Assembly (NCBI GenBank): GCA_964016985.1
Contig: OZ024830.1
Span: 57,520,104-57,584,103 of the forward strand
DNA length: 64,000 bases
Direction: 5' to 3'
DNA from: Anodontia alba
Lineage: Eukaryota > Mollusca > Bivalvia > Lucinida > Lucinidae
Of this stretch, positions 10,331 to 20,186 are shown piece after piece (position 1 is the first letter of the stretch; every line of letters starts with the position of its first letter). The notes under the pieces were generated by a model that saw nothing but the letters and a program-made list of their open reading frames with translations, searched no databases and was not told where the DNA came from. A program made the translations under genes and the position numbers.

Positions 10331-10780
10331 ATCTGACAACTTATCAGATCATGGCGCTCTATTATTATTGACCCTCGATCTGTATGAAAAGAACAGTGGG
10401 GATATTATGATCCTCTCTGTCAATCTATCCATTCTTCTGTCTGTCTATAATGGTATATCTTCCTGCACTGTTGCATGGTTTCAACCACCTTCGCTGCATT
10501 CCTTTCCCATTTGCTAGGCTCTTGCAGTGCCCTATTGATTTCTGGCCCTGAGCAAGGGATCAAAAGGTTAAATACTTTGATGTTTGTTACTTACTGTTTT
10601 CTCTTAAACAATTGGGTGCAGGATTTGAAGGTACTTTTGCTGTTTACCTTCTTGTATGCTAAAGTCATGAAATATGTAATGAATTTTTTACTCTGACTCC
10701 TAGGGTCTCCTGTCCTCTGTCTATTTAACCTTCTGTCTTCACTGATGGTTTGGAACACAGGAAATAGAAATGTAAGTTAG
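10331..10780. other. Unassigned; possible HINE-H fragment
   Basis: gtggggatattatgatcctc followed by ctgtcaatctatccattctt resembles the 5' start at 20921 (tccccac...gggatattatgagtg then a ctgtcc stretch). The remainder (a 73-codon open frame at 10475-10696) shows no recognisable homology. Confidence 0.35.
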
Positions 10781-10789
10781 ATCCTAGCT

Positions 10790-11089
10790 GGTCTACCCCT
10801 ATGGCTTAGTTGGATGGTGATCAGGAGGTCCCGGGTTTGATCTCCGCCGGGTCCAACAACATTTTTCCTTGAAGATTGATCATGAAATAGTTTCTGCAGT
10901 CATTTTTTCTCTTCTGCTTATTCAAGAATGGCAGATGTCAGTTTCTGGTGACAGAATGTGCACAAGTACTGGAAAACCACTTAGAATGTTAAGCCTGCCT
11001 AGGAAAAGTGTGGTTAGGTAAACTGACCAGCTCATCATTGTCTTAGTAGGTTGACTAGGCCATTATAAAACCTACACTGAAAAAAACAC
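10790..11089 (+). mobile_element. SINE-B copy, full length, tRNA-derived
   Basis: SINE-B type description: ~300 bp. The tRNA-like head has an A box TGGCTTAGTTGG and a B box GGTTTGATCTCC, followed by gattgatcatgaaat, ctg.ttcaagaagggcag, gaatgtgcacaa.tactgg, gtggttaggtaaactgacc and tail (aaac)n. This copy is flanked by a 9 bp duplication atcctagct (10781-10789; 11090-11098). Confidence 0.85.
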
Positions 11090-11099
11090 ATCCTAGCTC

Positions 11100-11240
11100 T
11101 AGGCATTTCTAATGAGTCCCACAACACATGCTTTTGTGGGGAAATAAGAAAACTGTTGATAGTTAGATGGCGGCAGGCCCAGTGCAAATTTTAGGTAAAG
11201 TTTAGTTATGGTTGAAAAAACGTGCCTTATCTGGAGCTAT
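11100..11240. mobile_element. P3 foldback, right half only
   Basis: catttctaatgagtcccaca, gcttttgtggggaaataaga and gtgccttatctggagctatg are in P3 order; the left arm is missing. Confidence 0.55.
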
Positions 11241-11567
11241 GGCAGATATAGTGTGCTGTGGTTGTGCATTACTCCATGAGTTATTAGTGCTGTGGTGGGT
11301 AACATCTAATTCATGAAGGTGGGATTGCCACTGACAAATATCCATAGGTTGAATATATGCTGATATCTCCCCTACAGGTGGTTGCACAGGATGGAAGTGG
11401 TCTTGCTGCATTGTTACATGCTCACTCCCTGCCTAGCATGTTGATATAGGTTTCCTGTAGCATTTCAGTGTTGATCTAGCCTCATTACTGTCGCATAAGC
11501 ACAACTGAAACATACTATCTCCTGATAGGGCATCCCTACCTGTATCAAACCTGCACTGTAGTCATTT
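11241..11567. other. No gene or recognisable repeat
   Basis: Mixed-composition sequence; a 69-codon minus-strand frame (11202-11411) has no support. Confidence 0.4.
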
Positions 11568-11735
11568 CTCTGCTATGTAGCAATTTGCTAAGCAATGTCA
11601 TGGCATCCTTTTGCAAGTGGCTTCATTGTGCAAGATGTGCATTACTGATTACACAAGACACAATAGCCATGATTTTCATGATTTAGCTCATGGAATACAT
11701 TTTACTTATTGTGACAAAAACAATCTTGGCATTGC
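11568..11735 (+). repeat. U1 dispersed repeat, copy 2
   Basis: Opposite orientation to the copy at 3590-3756; shares tgctaagcaatgtcatggc, tgcattactgattac and ccatgattttcatgatttag. Confidence 0.6.
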
Positions 11736-11837
11736 TTTAAGTAAAATTAGTGTGGAAATATTTGAAAAATAAAGAGCAAAATGGAAAGAAAATCTTGAAA
11801 ACCTTAGGTATACATTTAGCATCAGTTTATTCTGTGG

Positions 11838-11928
11838 CACAAAATGCATTGATGGTCAGTATAAATTTCAGCAGATAATTTTGGTACAAAATGCATTTAT
11901 GGTCAGTATAAATTTCAGCAGATAATTT
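11838..11928. repeat. Short tandem duplication (2 x ~48 bp)
   Basis: cacaaaatgcattgatggtc...cagcagataatttt is followed directly by a near-identical copy. A second small direct repeat, caaaattgtttaattttg, follows at about 11972-12010. Confidence 0.8.
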
Positions 11929-12017
11929 ATTATCTTGCCTAAACAAAGTTGACCCTTTTTTGGCTTAGCACAAAATTGTTTAATTTTGCACAAAATTGTT
12001 TAATTTTGTGCTTACAA

Positions 12018-12140
12018 AACTGTTTTATTTTTTTTCAGAGAAAAGAAGACTTCACATTTCATGTGACTTATCTGCTGGGCAGATATTTCACATGAAATGT
12101 CAAGCTCAATTTTCTCTGAAAAATGAGAAAAAAAAATTGT
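12018..12140. mobile_element. P5 foldback MITE, copy 1
   Basis: P5 family: ttttttcagagaaaa(taag) ... tcacatttcatgtga ... tttcacatgaaatgtcaagc ... ttttctctgaaaaatgagaa. Related in layout to P4 but with a cagagaaaa arm. Further copies at 43655 and 43905. Confidence 0.55.
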
Positions 12141-12235
12141 CTGCTGTAGTTAATCGTTATCAGCACTAAGGGTACTGATAGAGATGTTATTGTCATCCTT
12201 GTGTCAGCATTAGTATGTGAGTAATGCTTTGTTAA

Positions 12236-12463
12236 TCCATTTATGTTAAGTGAACTCTTCTGTAGCAACACTTCAGGCCAGTCTATTTCCAACAGCAGGT
12301 ATCTGGTTAGTTTTTATGATCACTATGTTTTATAAAAGTTCCTGTAATTAATGCAAACAGTGTATACCCTGATCAGACACTACATTTTGCAGCATCTGAT
12401 CTGGGTCAACACTGGTTACCAATTACCCTTTTGGGGGTTCCTGACTAAAATCAGTAAAGTTCT
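12236..12463. mobile_element. M2 MITE (TTAA target), copy 1, diverged
   Basis: M2 family: TTAA followed by CCCATTTATGCC(G/T), mirrored by GGCATAAATG(G/A)G then TTAA, ~225 bp, with an internal core gcaaacagtgta...gatcaga / gatctgggt. Here the left end is ttaatccatttatg and the right end is degraded. Confidence 0.6.
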
Positions 12464-12481
12464 ACATCAAAGACTTTTAAC

Positions 12482-12724
12482 CTTTACCACTCAATGGGCA
12501 AATTTATCCGCTGACTAGATGATATTTTTCTTATTTTTCCCAGAAAACAGGATTTGTTGACATTTCATGCAAACTTTCTACTTTTTCAAGAAAACAGTTT
12601 TTACATTTCATGCAAAGTGTGTTTTGTATACATTTTGCTTGAAATGTCAAATCCTTTTTTCTGGGCAAAATAAGAAAATATTTTCAAGTTATCATCTGCT
12701 GAACTCTTTACCCAGCATGCTTGG
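12482..12724. mobile_element. P4 foldback MITE, copy 3, with duplicated inner arm
   Basis: The motif gaaaaca(gg/gt)...acatttcatgcaaa occurs twice on the left (about 12545 and 12590) before the mirrored gcttgaaatgtcaaatcctt, so one arm has been duplicated. The right end is tctttacccagcatgcttgg. Confidence 0.65.
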
Positions 12725-12883
12725 CATGCAAAAATACATGTACACAACGAAAAGGCCCACAAAAAGTAACAGGCATTAGAGGACATGTTTGTCTGGCTGT
12801 AGCAATATCTGGTTTACTGTTTGTAAAATGAATTTGTTGAATAGGCATTTCTGCTGCAAAATCCTTTTTCTAAATGGCAAATA

Positions 12884-12948
12884 GTACTGAACCTGACCAG
12901 AATGCTCCTTTAGGAGCAGTCTGATCTGGATCTACAGGTTTTTTTTTT
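12884..12948. repeat. Core palindrome fragment
   Basis: aaatagtactgaacctgacc ... gctcctttaggagcagtctg ... atctggatctacagg: the gatcag/ctgatc palindrome found at the centre of M1 and M2, here without recognisable termini. Confidence 0.5.
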
Positions 12949-12954
12949 CTGATT

Positions 12955-13160
12955 TTTTGGAAGTGTCCAGTTATCCAAGTGGTTTGTGCTCCTGACTTCA
13001 GATCAAAGGTTCCAGGTTTGGAGGCAGAATTCAGCTCATGACTGTACGGTGCTTCATTGCACCAAGCCTATCATTATCACCTTTCCATTGTCTGGATATG
13101 ACATATATAATATTGATAGGGATGTAAAACACCAAACCTTCATCATCATCTGACTATTAG
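12955..13160 (+). mobile_element. SINE-C copy 1
   Basis: SINE-C family: tRNA-like head (caagtggtttgtgctcctgac...aaaggttccaggttt), middle gaggcagaattcagctcatg and tttcattatcacc, tail gggatgtaaaacaccaa followed by catcatcatc. The second copy at 31915 supports the ends. Confidence 0.65.
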
Positions 13161-13245
13161 GTATCTGCATTTTTAGTGTAAATACGGAATGCTCTATACT
13201 ACTACCTCTAATAATTTCGAAATTTACTTTGTGTGTGATCTTTAA

Positions 13246-13442
13246 CCCTTGCCTAGCTGAATAGATTAAGAGGACATGCCCACTTATAATTTCCAGCCAA
13301 TCAGATTACTTGATCTGGGCTTTTGATAGAAATTCATATTTCAATACAAACAGTGCAGATCAGTTGGCTTCTTCAGAAACCAACTGATCTGGATCTACAT
13401 TGTTTGCTAAGACAGGGCATGTTGTGTTCAGCAAGAGAAGGG
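13246..13442. mobile_element. M1 MITE, copy 2
   Basis: TTAA at 13242-13245, then cccttgcctagctgaataga; the right end tgttcagcaagagaaggg is followed by taaa, so the right target copy has lost a base. Internal palindrome cagatcagttggcttcttca is intact. Confidence 0.75.
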
Positions 13443-13488
13443 TAAAATTGACCTTTGACCTTATATTTCCATATTCCTTTGTATTAAA

Positions 13489-13691
13489 ACAGCATGAGAT
13501 GGGCAAATTCAGCAGAAAATGGATGATGTTTTTTTCTTATTTTTCTTATTTCTGCATAAAAACATAAGTTGTGGGTACTCATTAGAAGTGCTTTGGTGAG
13601 GTGCTTCTAATGAGTACCACATTTTTGTTCAGAATTCAGAAAAAAATCGGTAATTTTCAGTTGAAAAAGTGCCTTACCTGGAGCTATGTAA
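13489..13691. mobile_element. P3 foldback joined to a P4 end
   Basis: It begins with a P4-type terminus (gggcaaattcagcagaaaat, ggatgatgtttttttctta), then switches to a P3 palindrome (gtgggtactcattagaagtg and mirror) and ends ccttacctggagctatg. Either insertion of P3 into P4 or a recombinant. Confidence 0.55.
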
Positions 13692-13822
13692 CAGCCCCTT
13701 TTCAGAGTTCCTAAAATATTTTAGTACAGATTTAACTTCTCCATAACAGCCACCTCTCTGCAATGGTAACTGTGCTCCCCAGGTGTGGCTGTTGTAGGGA
13801 AGCTATATTCCGTATCTGTTAA

Positions 13823-14046
13823 CCCATTTATGCCGAGTGAACTGTTCTATCATAGCTCTTTGAACTTGTCTGTTTCTAATAACAGGGTGTCTGGATAGTT
13901 AATTTTTATCGTGACTATGTTTTATAGAAATTTCTGTAGTTAATGCAAACAGTGTAAAGTCTGATCAGATGCTGCATTCTGTGGCATCTGATCTGGGTTT
14001 ACACTGTTTCCAATGTCCCCTTTATGGGTCACTGGGCATAAATGAG
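13823..14046. mobile_element. M2 MITE, copy 2, complete
   Basis: TTAA at 13819-13822; termini cccatttatgccgagtgaac and ctgggcataaatgag, followed by ttag. The core aaacagtgtaaagtctgatc pairs with gatctgggtttacactgttt. Confidence 0.8.
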
Positions 14047-14208
14047 TTAGTTATTTAAGAATTGTATCCCTTGCATGCCTATAGTCTTTTAAATCAATGC
14101 TTTGATTGTTTGTGTGTAAGGACCCAAAGATTCCTTTGATGTGAGCATCAGCCAGTTCTGTGACCCAGAGGTCAAAGTCACAGACAAAGAAAATTCACTG
14201 TCACACCT

Positions 14209-14467
14209 GCTTTTAGCTTGGTATGATATAAGGGTCCATTTTTCTGTCCATCCATCAAACCATCATTATTTACATCTACCCTAACTATGACCCTAATGTT
14301 TAATTTCATTTCCCAAGAACTGTAATGGCTATAGTAATGGTAATTGGTGTAAACAGGGATGACAACTCAGCAGTAGCCATGTTTGACCTTGACCTATATT
14401 TCATGGTTCACAGACTGTGTAAATTTGTGTGGCATAACATAGCCTTCGGCAGAATTCTTGTTTCATA
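14209..14467 (+). mobile_element. HINE-F short degenerate copy
   Basis: cacacctgcttttagcttgg...atataagggtccatttttct matches the HINE-F 5' hairpin region, and catagccttcggcagaattc(ttg) matches the HINE-F 3' end. Only ~260 bp with about one core unit (tgaccttgacctatatttca). Confidence 0.6.
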
Positions 14468-14531
14468 AATTTTATATTCAAGTCTTTATAACATCTCCTG
14501 ACTAAATGGATGTAGTTTATACTTGGATTAA

Positions 14532-14978
14532 AAAAAGGTAAGAGAAAAGTCCAGGGAGTGCCACAATCACAAACCGCAGCCCTTCCCAGACCCCAAGAGG
14601 AAGAGGAAACCGACAAATCTAAACAAGCACAAACCGAACAAACGTACAAAAAGCACTAAGATTAGCTCTCTCTTCCCCAAGCCAGATAATCACAGTACTA
14701 AAAGGACTGAAAAACACAAGAACAAAATGACACATGGAAAGACATACAACAAATCGCCTCGTAGAATAAACCACAAAGCAACAAAGAGTAAGACTAACAT
14801 TGGGACCACCGCCTTAGAACAGTCTGTAGAGCAAACCACCAGGGGGTTTAAAGCATTTTTACAGCTAGCTAACTTCACCCTGGGTCCCGATGCTACTCTT
14901 AATACAGAAATACATAAAAATTTGGTTCGCATAAAGGCTCCCAACATTTTAGTGCAAAGTCCTAATCAGTGGCCATGA
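14532..14978 (+). CDS. Unrecognised open stretch of ~149 codons, possible exon or mobile-element ORF
   Basis: One frame is open from a stop at 14529-14531 to a stop at 14976-14978. The first in-frame ATG is at 14727, giving 83 residues. The N-terminal ~100 codons are very basic and rich in Lys, Thr, Asn and Pro, with a run PKRKRKP near 14592. The C-terminal ~45 codons look globular (FKAFLQLANFTLGPDATLN). Base composition (A- and C-rich) differs from the flanks. No family is recognised. No good splice acceptor is seen directly upstream, and no transcript evidence is available. It could be the 3' exon of a host gene, a fragment of a transposon gag-like ORF, or chance. Confidence 0.25.
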   Translation, partial: KKVREKSRECHNHKPQPFPDPKRKRKPTNLNKHKPNKRTKSTKISSLFPKPDNHSTKRTEKHKNKMTHGKTYNKSPRRINHKATKSKTNIGTTALEQSVEQTTRGFKAFLQLANFTLGPDATLNTEIHKNLVRIKAPNILVQSPNQWP

Positions 14979-14995
14979 GATTATTTCACTTGCCT

Positions 14996-15187
14996 TAGGT
15001 CTAGATAAGGGTTAGTGTCAGGTGAATATTTTCTTATTTCTCCACAAAAGCATATATTGTGGGTACTCATTTGAAACGCCTCACCAAGGCACTTCTAATG
15101 AGTACCCACAACATTAATTTTCATGGAGAAATAAGAAAAATATCAAAACTTGGATATAAAAAAAAATAACATCTTATCAAGAGCTAT
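14996..15187. mobile_element. P3 foldback MITE, complete
   Basis: Left end ggtctagataagggttagtg, palindrome ttgtgggtactcatttgaaa and mirror aatgagtacccacaacatta, right end atcttatcaagagctatgac. Very similar to 16176-16335 and 63131-63306. Confidence 0.75.
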
Positions 15188-15275
15188 GACTGGCCTTTTT
15201 TTTTCATTTGATGGACACTGCGCATTTTCTGTCTGGTGACAAGTCAATTATAGTTGCATCTTCTCAGCATATGAA

Positions 15276-15483
15276 CCCATTTATGCCGTGTGGACTTTTC
15301 TACCTTAACTGTTTGGGCTGGTCCTTTTCTGGTAGAAGGGATGTTAGTTTTTATTTTTACCATGTTTTATAGAAATACTTGTATATATTGCATAGTGTGT
15401 AGATCCTGATCAGATGCCACTGTGGCATCTGATCTGGGTCTGAACTGTTTGCCAATGTCCCTTTTAAAGGATGCTAGGCATAA
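15276..15483. mobile_element. M2 MITE inside R169 unit
   Basis: Starts cccatttatgccgtgtggac (TTAA altered to tgaa) and ends gatgctaggcataa with the last ~7 bases deleted compared with the copy ending at 16569. Confidence 0.75.
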
Positions 15484-15579
15484 CATCATTCCCTCTGAAA
15501 AAGAACAATCAGCAGTTTACTCTTGTTTGGTGGAAGACTTGAGTAAATAAGATCTGATGGTGCTTGTCAGTGTCCATAA

Positions 15580-15785
15580 ACTTTTGTCCTGCTGAACCCA
15601 GATATTTGCTGCATTTGCAAACAGTTAAGATCCAGATAGTCAACTTCTGAAGAAGCCAACTGATCTGGATCTGCACTGTTAGCAAGTATGTGAATATATA
15701 GCAACAATCTGAATCAAGTAATCTGATTGGCTAAAAATTAGCAGTGGGTGTGGCATCTTAATTTATTCAGCAGGACTAGGTCTAA
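15580..15785. mobile_element. M1 MITE inside R169 unit
   Basis: cttttgtcctgctgaaccca ... ttattcagcaggactagg; the internal palindrome agatagtcaacttctgaag / ccaactgatctggatctgca is present. The flanking TTAA copies are degraded. Confidence 0.75.
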
Positions 15786-16152
15786 TTAGCCATAGTTGCA
15801 TCTTCACTTACATTAACAGCATTCAGTCTGACAAGAATTATCAGTAGTTTACTCCTTTATGGTGGAAGACTTGAGTAAATATGATCTGATGATGCTTGTC
15901 AGGGATCATTAACACATGCAGGTAACATAATGGTTGTAGGGTTTAACAAGATCTAATCATAGTTGCATCTTCACAACTTACATTAACATCATTCACTCTG
16001 ACAAGAATCATCAGAAGTTTACTCCTGCAAAGTGGAAGACTTGAGTAAATATGATGTGATGATGCTTGTCAGGGATCATTAACACATGCATTTAACATAA
16101 TGGTGGGGGTTTTAAACAAGATCAGATCATAGTTGCATCTTCACAACTTACA

Positions 16153-16175
16153 TTAAAGGGGAACACAACCTTAAA
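16153..16175. mobile_element. P6 terminus fragment
   Basis: ttaaaggggaacacaacctt matches the left end of the P6 element at 17610 and is cut off abruptly by the P3 element that follows. Confidence 0.55.
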
Positions 16176-16335
16176 ACACATTTCTCCACAAAACATATGT
16201 TGTGGGTACTCATTAGAAGCACCTCACCAAGGCACTTCTAATAAGTACCCACAACATTAATTTTCATGGAGAAATAAGAAAAAATTCAATACTTTTGGAT
16301 TGAAAAAAAAAAAAAAAATCTTATCAAGAGCTATG
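16176..16335. mobile_element. P3 foldback MITE in R169 array
   Basis: gttgtgggtactcattagaa / ctaataagtacccacaacat arms, right end tcttatcaagagctatgaca. Its left outer end is replaced by the P6 fragment. Confidence 0.75.
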
Positions 16336-16390
16336 ACAGGCTTTTTTTTCTTCTCTTTTTTTCATTTGATGGACACTGCATTTTCTGTTT

Positions 16391-16569
16391 GGACTGGTCC
16401 ATTTCCAGTAGAAGGGATGTCTGGTTAGTTTTCATTCTTACCATGTTTTATAGAAATACTTGTGTTTAATGCAAAGAGTGTAGATCCCGATCAGATGTGG
16501 CTGTGGCATTTGATCTTTGTCTGAACTGTTTGCCAATATCCCTTTTAAAGGATGCTAGGCATAAATGAG
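16391..16569. mobile_element. M2 MITE, 5' deleted, in R169 array
   Basis: Right terminus ctaggcataaatgagttaac with TTAA intact at 16570-16573. The left terminus is missing, joining directly to the R169/P3 sequence ggacactgcattttctgttt. Confidence 0.75.
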
Positions 16570-16670
16570 TTAACATGATTCCCTCTGACAAAGAACAATC
16601 AGTTGTTTACTCTTGTTTGGTGGAAGACTTGAGTAAATAAGATCTGATGGTGATTGTCAGTGTCCATTAA

Positions 16671-16874
16671 CCCTTGTCCTGCTGAACCCAAATATACTCT
16701 GCAGTTGCACAATGTAGATTTGGATCATTTGGTTTCTTGGAGAGCCAACTGATCTGGATCTGCACTGTTTGCCAGTAAGTATGAGAATTTGTAGCAACAA
16801 TCTGAATCAAGTAATCTGATTGACTAAAAATTAGAAGTGGGCGTGGCATCTTAATTTATTCAGCAGGACAAGGG
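16671..16874. mobile_element. M1 MITE, intact TTAA on both sides
   Basis: TTAA 16667-16670 and 16875-16878; cccttgtcctgctgaaccca / tcagcaggacaaggg are near-perfect inverted repeats. One of the best copies for a consensus. Confidence 0.9.
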
Positions 16875-17772
16875 TTAAAACCATAGTTGCATCTTCACTT
16901 ACATTAACAGCATTCAGTCTGACAAGAATTATCAGTAGTTTACTCCTGTATGGTGGAAGACTTTGAGTAAAATATGATCTGATGGTGCTTGTCAAGGATC
17001 ATTAACACATGCATCTAACATAATGGTGGTGGGTTCATAGTTGGTTCTTCACAACTTTTAACAAGATCAAATCATAGATGCAGCTTCACAACTTACATTA
17101 ACATCATTCACTCTGACAAGAATTATCAGTAGTTTACTCCTGTATGGTGGAAGACTTTGAGTAAATATGATGTGATGATGCTTGTCAGGGATTAGTAACA
17201 CATGCATCTAACATAATGGTGGTGGGTTTAACAAGATCAAATCATAGATGCAGCTTCACAACTTACATTAACATCATTCACTCTGACAAGAATTATCAGT
17301 AGTTTACTCCTGTATGGTGGAAGACTTGAGTAAATATGATGTGATGATGCTTGTCAGGGATTAGTAACACATGCATCTAACATAATGGTGGTGGGTTTAA
17401 CAAGATCAAATCATAGATGCAGCTTCACAACTTACATTAACATCATTCACTCTGACAAGAATTATCAGTAGTTTACTCCTGTATGGTGGAAGACTTGAGT
17501 AAATATGATGTGATGATGCTTGTCAGGGATCATTAACACATGCATCTAACATAATGGTGGTGGGTTTAACAAGATCAAATCATAGATGCAGCTTCACAAC
17601 TTACATTAAAGGGGAACGTAATCTTAAAGCACATTGTACTGCAAAGTAAAGAGCTTTACAAACCATGAATTTTGCTACAAATTTTACCAAAATAGATCAA
17701 GAATTAAGAAGGTTATGGACAATGGAATATTTCAACATTGAAGGTATGGGCAGTGCCATTTTGACCTTTTAA

Positions 17773-18187
17773 CCCTTGTCCTGCTGAACCTGGATGTATT
17801 CTACCTTTGCAAACAGAATAGATCCAGATCAGTTGGCTTTGATCTGGATCTTGATCATGAAGTATTTTCTACGGTCATTCTCTCCCTTCCCCTGATTCAA
17901 GAAGGGCAGTTGTCGGTTTCTGGCAAAAGAATGTGCACAATACTGGTTAACCGCTTAGAGGTCTAAGTTTGCCCAGTAAACGTGTGGTTAGGTAAACTGA
18001 CCGCACTCAACATGACCCCATTGGGTTGACTGGACCATAAAACTTCAACACAAAACAAATTCTGATCTGGATCAGCACTGTTTGTCATTGAGTATGTGAC
18101 TTTGTATCAACGAACTGGATCAAGTCATCTGATTAGCTGAAAATTCAAAGTGGGCATGCCATCTTAATTTATTCAGCATGACTAGGG
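17773..18187. mobile_element. M1 MITE split by a SINE, inside P6
   Basis: TTAA at 17769-17772 and 18188-18191. Left end cccttgtcctgctgaacctg, right end ttcagcatgactaggg. The centre is interrupted by SINE-B at 17851-18062. Confidence 0.85.
17851..18062 (+). mobile_element. SINE-B, 5' truncated, inside M1
   Basis: It starts at ttgatcatgaagtattttct (past the tRNA-like head) and ends accataaaacttcaacaca. Flanked by tgatctggatc (17840-17850 and 18063-18073), which is M1's own core sequence duplicated on insertion. Confidence 0.85.
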
Positions 18188-18223
18188 TTAATGGAGTTTC
18201 ACAAAAGTTTAAGATTTGATTTT

Positions 18224-18510
18224 GGGGGGGTGCGAAGGTGTCGTGTAGCTTACATCACGGGGGCATCCAACTGATATTGGCTTACAGTTGGGCAAGACCT
18301 GCTACCCTTGTAGCAGGTAAGGGTAGAGGGGGAATGTTTTTATTTCTTCTGTTTCTTCACTTTCATTCCTGTTCTTCTTTCTTCCCTGTCCCTCTCTTCC
18401 TTCTCCTCTATTATCTATTCTATCTCTTTTCTCCCTTTTTCTGGGAGATGATACAAAAATGACCCACAAGGGTTGACGTGTCGTTAAACCCCAACTCAAT
18501 CAATCAATTG
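18224..18510 (+). mobile_element. SINE-A copy 2, full length, inside P6
   Basis: Perfect 12 bp duplication agatttgatttt (18212-18223; 18511-18522). The head tgcgaaggtgtcgtgtagct aligns with the other two SINE-A copies; tail aatcaatcaattg. Confidence 0.85.
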
Positions 18511-18825
18511 AGATTTGATTTTAAAAGTTGTTCTTCTTGAAAATTTGAATTACTTTCGAGGGAAATGATTGCCTGTCTGTCATAATAAAGCACATGATCA
18601 GCACTGTAGCAAAATATTCTTGAAGACCCATTATAATTGGGTTTTTGTATATTTAGTTTGGGCTGTCACAATAAAGCCTAACCATTCAGCTATTTTTGAA
18701 AATTTCAAACCATTGTAACTTCCTTATTTCTTGACTGATTTTGATAAAACTTGCATCAAAGTAAATGGTTTGCTAAGCTCTTTTCTCCAGGAAACATCTA
18801 CAACTTACGTTGCCTTTCCCTTTAA

Positions 18826-19026
18826 CATCATACACCTTGACAAGAATTATCAGTAGTCTACTCTTGTATGGTGGGAGACTTGAATTATGATCTGATGGTG
18901 CTTGTCTGGGATCATCAACAATTGTGCATCTAATATAATAGTGGGGGGGGGGGGGGGGGGGGGGGGGGCGGGGGTTTAACAAGATCTAAGCACAGGTTCA
19001 TCTTCACAACTTACATTAATTTCATT
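18826..19026. repeat. R169 array unit with a poly-G tract
   Basis: The unit resumes after P6 at catcatacaccttgacaaga. A run of 26 G (18943-18968), then C, then five G replaces the usual ggtggtgggtttaac segment. Confidence 0.85.
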
Positions 19027-20186
19027 ATACCCCCTGCAAATTTTTTTTATACTGTTTTCAGTGCATACCCTCCATTTGTACATGTTTCCATCTGTGTGTC
19101 TGTCCTCGACACTCTTGGAGTTATTGCCCTTTGTAATTTTTTTTCTTAATCCAGTAAAAAGTTTGTGTGCCCACTATCTCTTTAACCAATGGCTGGAATT
19201 TGATCAAACTAGCACAGATACATTAGCAGGATAGGGGAAAAAAGTGATTAGATTTTGGTAACCTTGACCTCATTTTCAAGGTCACTACATTATAAATACT
19301 CAAAAAGTTAACCTTGTGTAGACTCTGTCTCATGAATCAATAAATGGAATTTGACCAAACTAGCACAGATACATCATTGGGATTGGGGAAAGAAGTGATT
19401 AGATTTTGGTGACCTTTATCTCATTTTCAAGGTCATACTGGCACTTTGAAACTAAAATTTTGGTAGGAAAAAAGCTTATGTGAACATTATATCTTGAACC
19501 AATGGCTAGAATTTGAACAAACTAGCACAGGTACATCGTTAGGACATGGGAAAGAAGTGATTAGATTTTTGTGACCTTGACCTCATTTTCAAGATCACTA
19601 CATTATAAAGACTCTTGTGCATCCTATCTCATGAATCAATCAATGGAATTAGTTCAGACTAGCACAGATACTTCAATGGAATGGGAGAAAGAAGTGATTA
19701 CATTTTGGTGACCTGGACCTCATTCTTAAGGCCCCACTGACACTTTGAAACTAAAACTTTGATAGATAAAAGCTTATGTGCACACTATCTCTGGAACAAA
19801 TGGTTGGAATTTGACCAAAGTAGCACAGCTGCATCAATTGGGGTGAGTGGGGGTCGGGGGGGGGGGGTGGTTGACGAAGTGATTAGATTTTATTTTTACC
19901 TCATTTTCAAGGTCACTACATTATAAAGATTCTAAAAATGAGTCTTGTATGCTACCTTTTTCATGAATTAGTCGATGGAATTTAGCCAAACTTACACGGC
20001 TTTATCAGTCAGATATGCGTCAGCTACGAAAAGCGATATCAAACACTGAAAAAATAGGGTCATTCATATACTTCCAGGGCAGAAAATAGGGGGCTATTTG
20101 GGCCACACTGCCATATAACAACTTATATATGGAGTTACCCCGTGAGGTGCAGGAGTATCTAATAAGCATTGCTTATTGACACTTTT
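19027..20186 (+). mobile_element. HINE-I, inserted in R169 unit
   Basis: It starts ataccccctgcaaattt, then a ctgtgtgtctgtcctcgaca stretch, then about six core units of ~153 bp carrying gaatttgaccaaactagcac, gaagtgattagattttggtg and gaccttgacctcattttcaa. The array resumes directly at cattcactctaacaagaact with no long target duplication, as expected for Helitron-type insertion. Contains a G-rich tract at 19855-19866. Confidence 0.65.

Larger units (their letters stand above)
15236..17606. repeat. R169 tandem array (unit ~169-170 bp), main block
   Basis: Unit landmark acttacatt occurs at 15806, 15976, 16146, 16897, 17091, 17261, 17430 and 17599, giving spacings of 170, 170, 194, 170, 169 and 169 where uninterrupted. 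Each unit contains atcattcactctgacaagaa, ggtggaagacttgagtaaat and gatgcttgtcagggatcatt. Interrupted by M2, M1 and P3/P6 insertions. Fragments continue at 18826-19026, 20187-20338 and 20527-20620. Confidence 0.9.
17610..18821. mobile_element. P6 foldback element with long (~115 bp) inverted repeats and TTAA target
   Basis: TTAA at 17606-17609 and 18822-18825. The left end aggggaacgtaatcttaaag...gagctttacaaaccatgaat pairs with the right end read in reverse complement (agggaaaggcaacgtaagtt...gagcttagcaaaccatttac). It interrupts an R169 unit between ttacattaa and catcat. It contains an M1 element (itself carrying SINE-B) and a SINE-A. Confidence 0.75.

Noticed and set aside
15236..17606. CRISPR-like regular repeats
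   Set aside because: The repeats are 169-170 bp head to tail with no unique spacers, and the context is eukaryotic.
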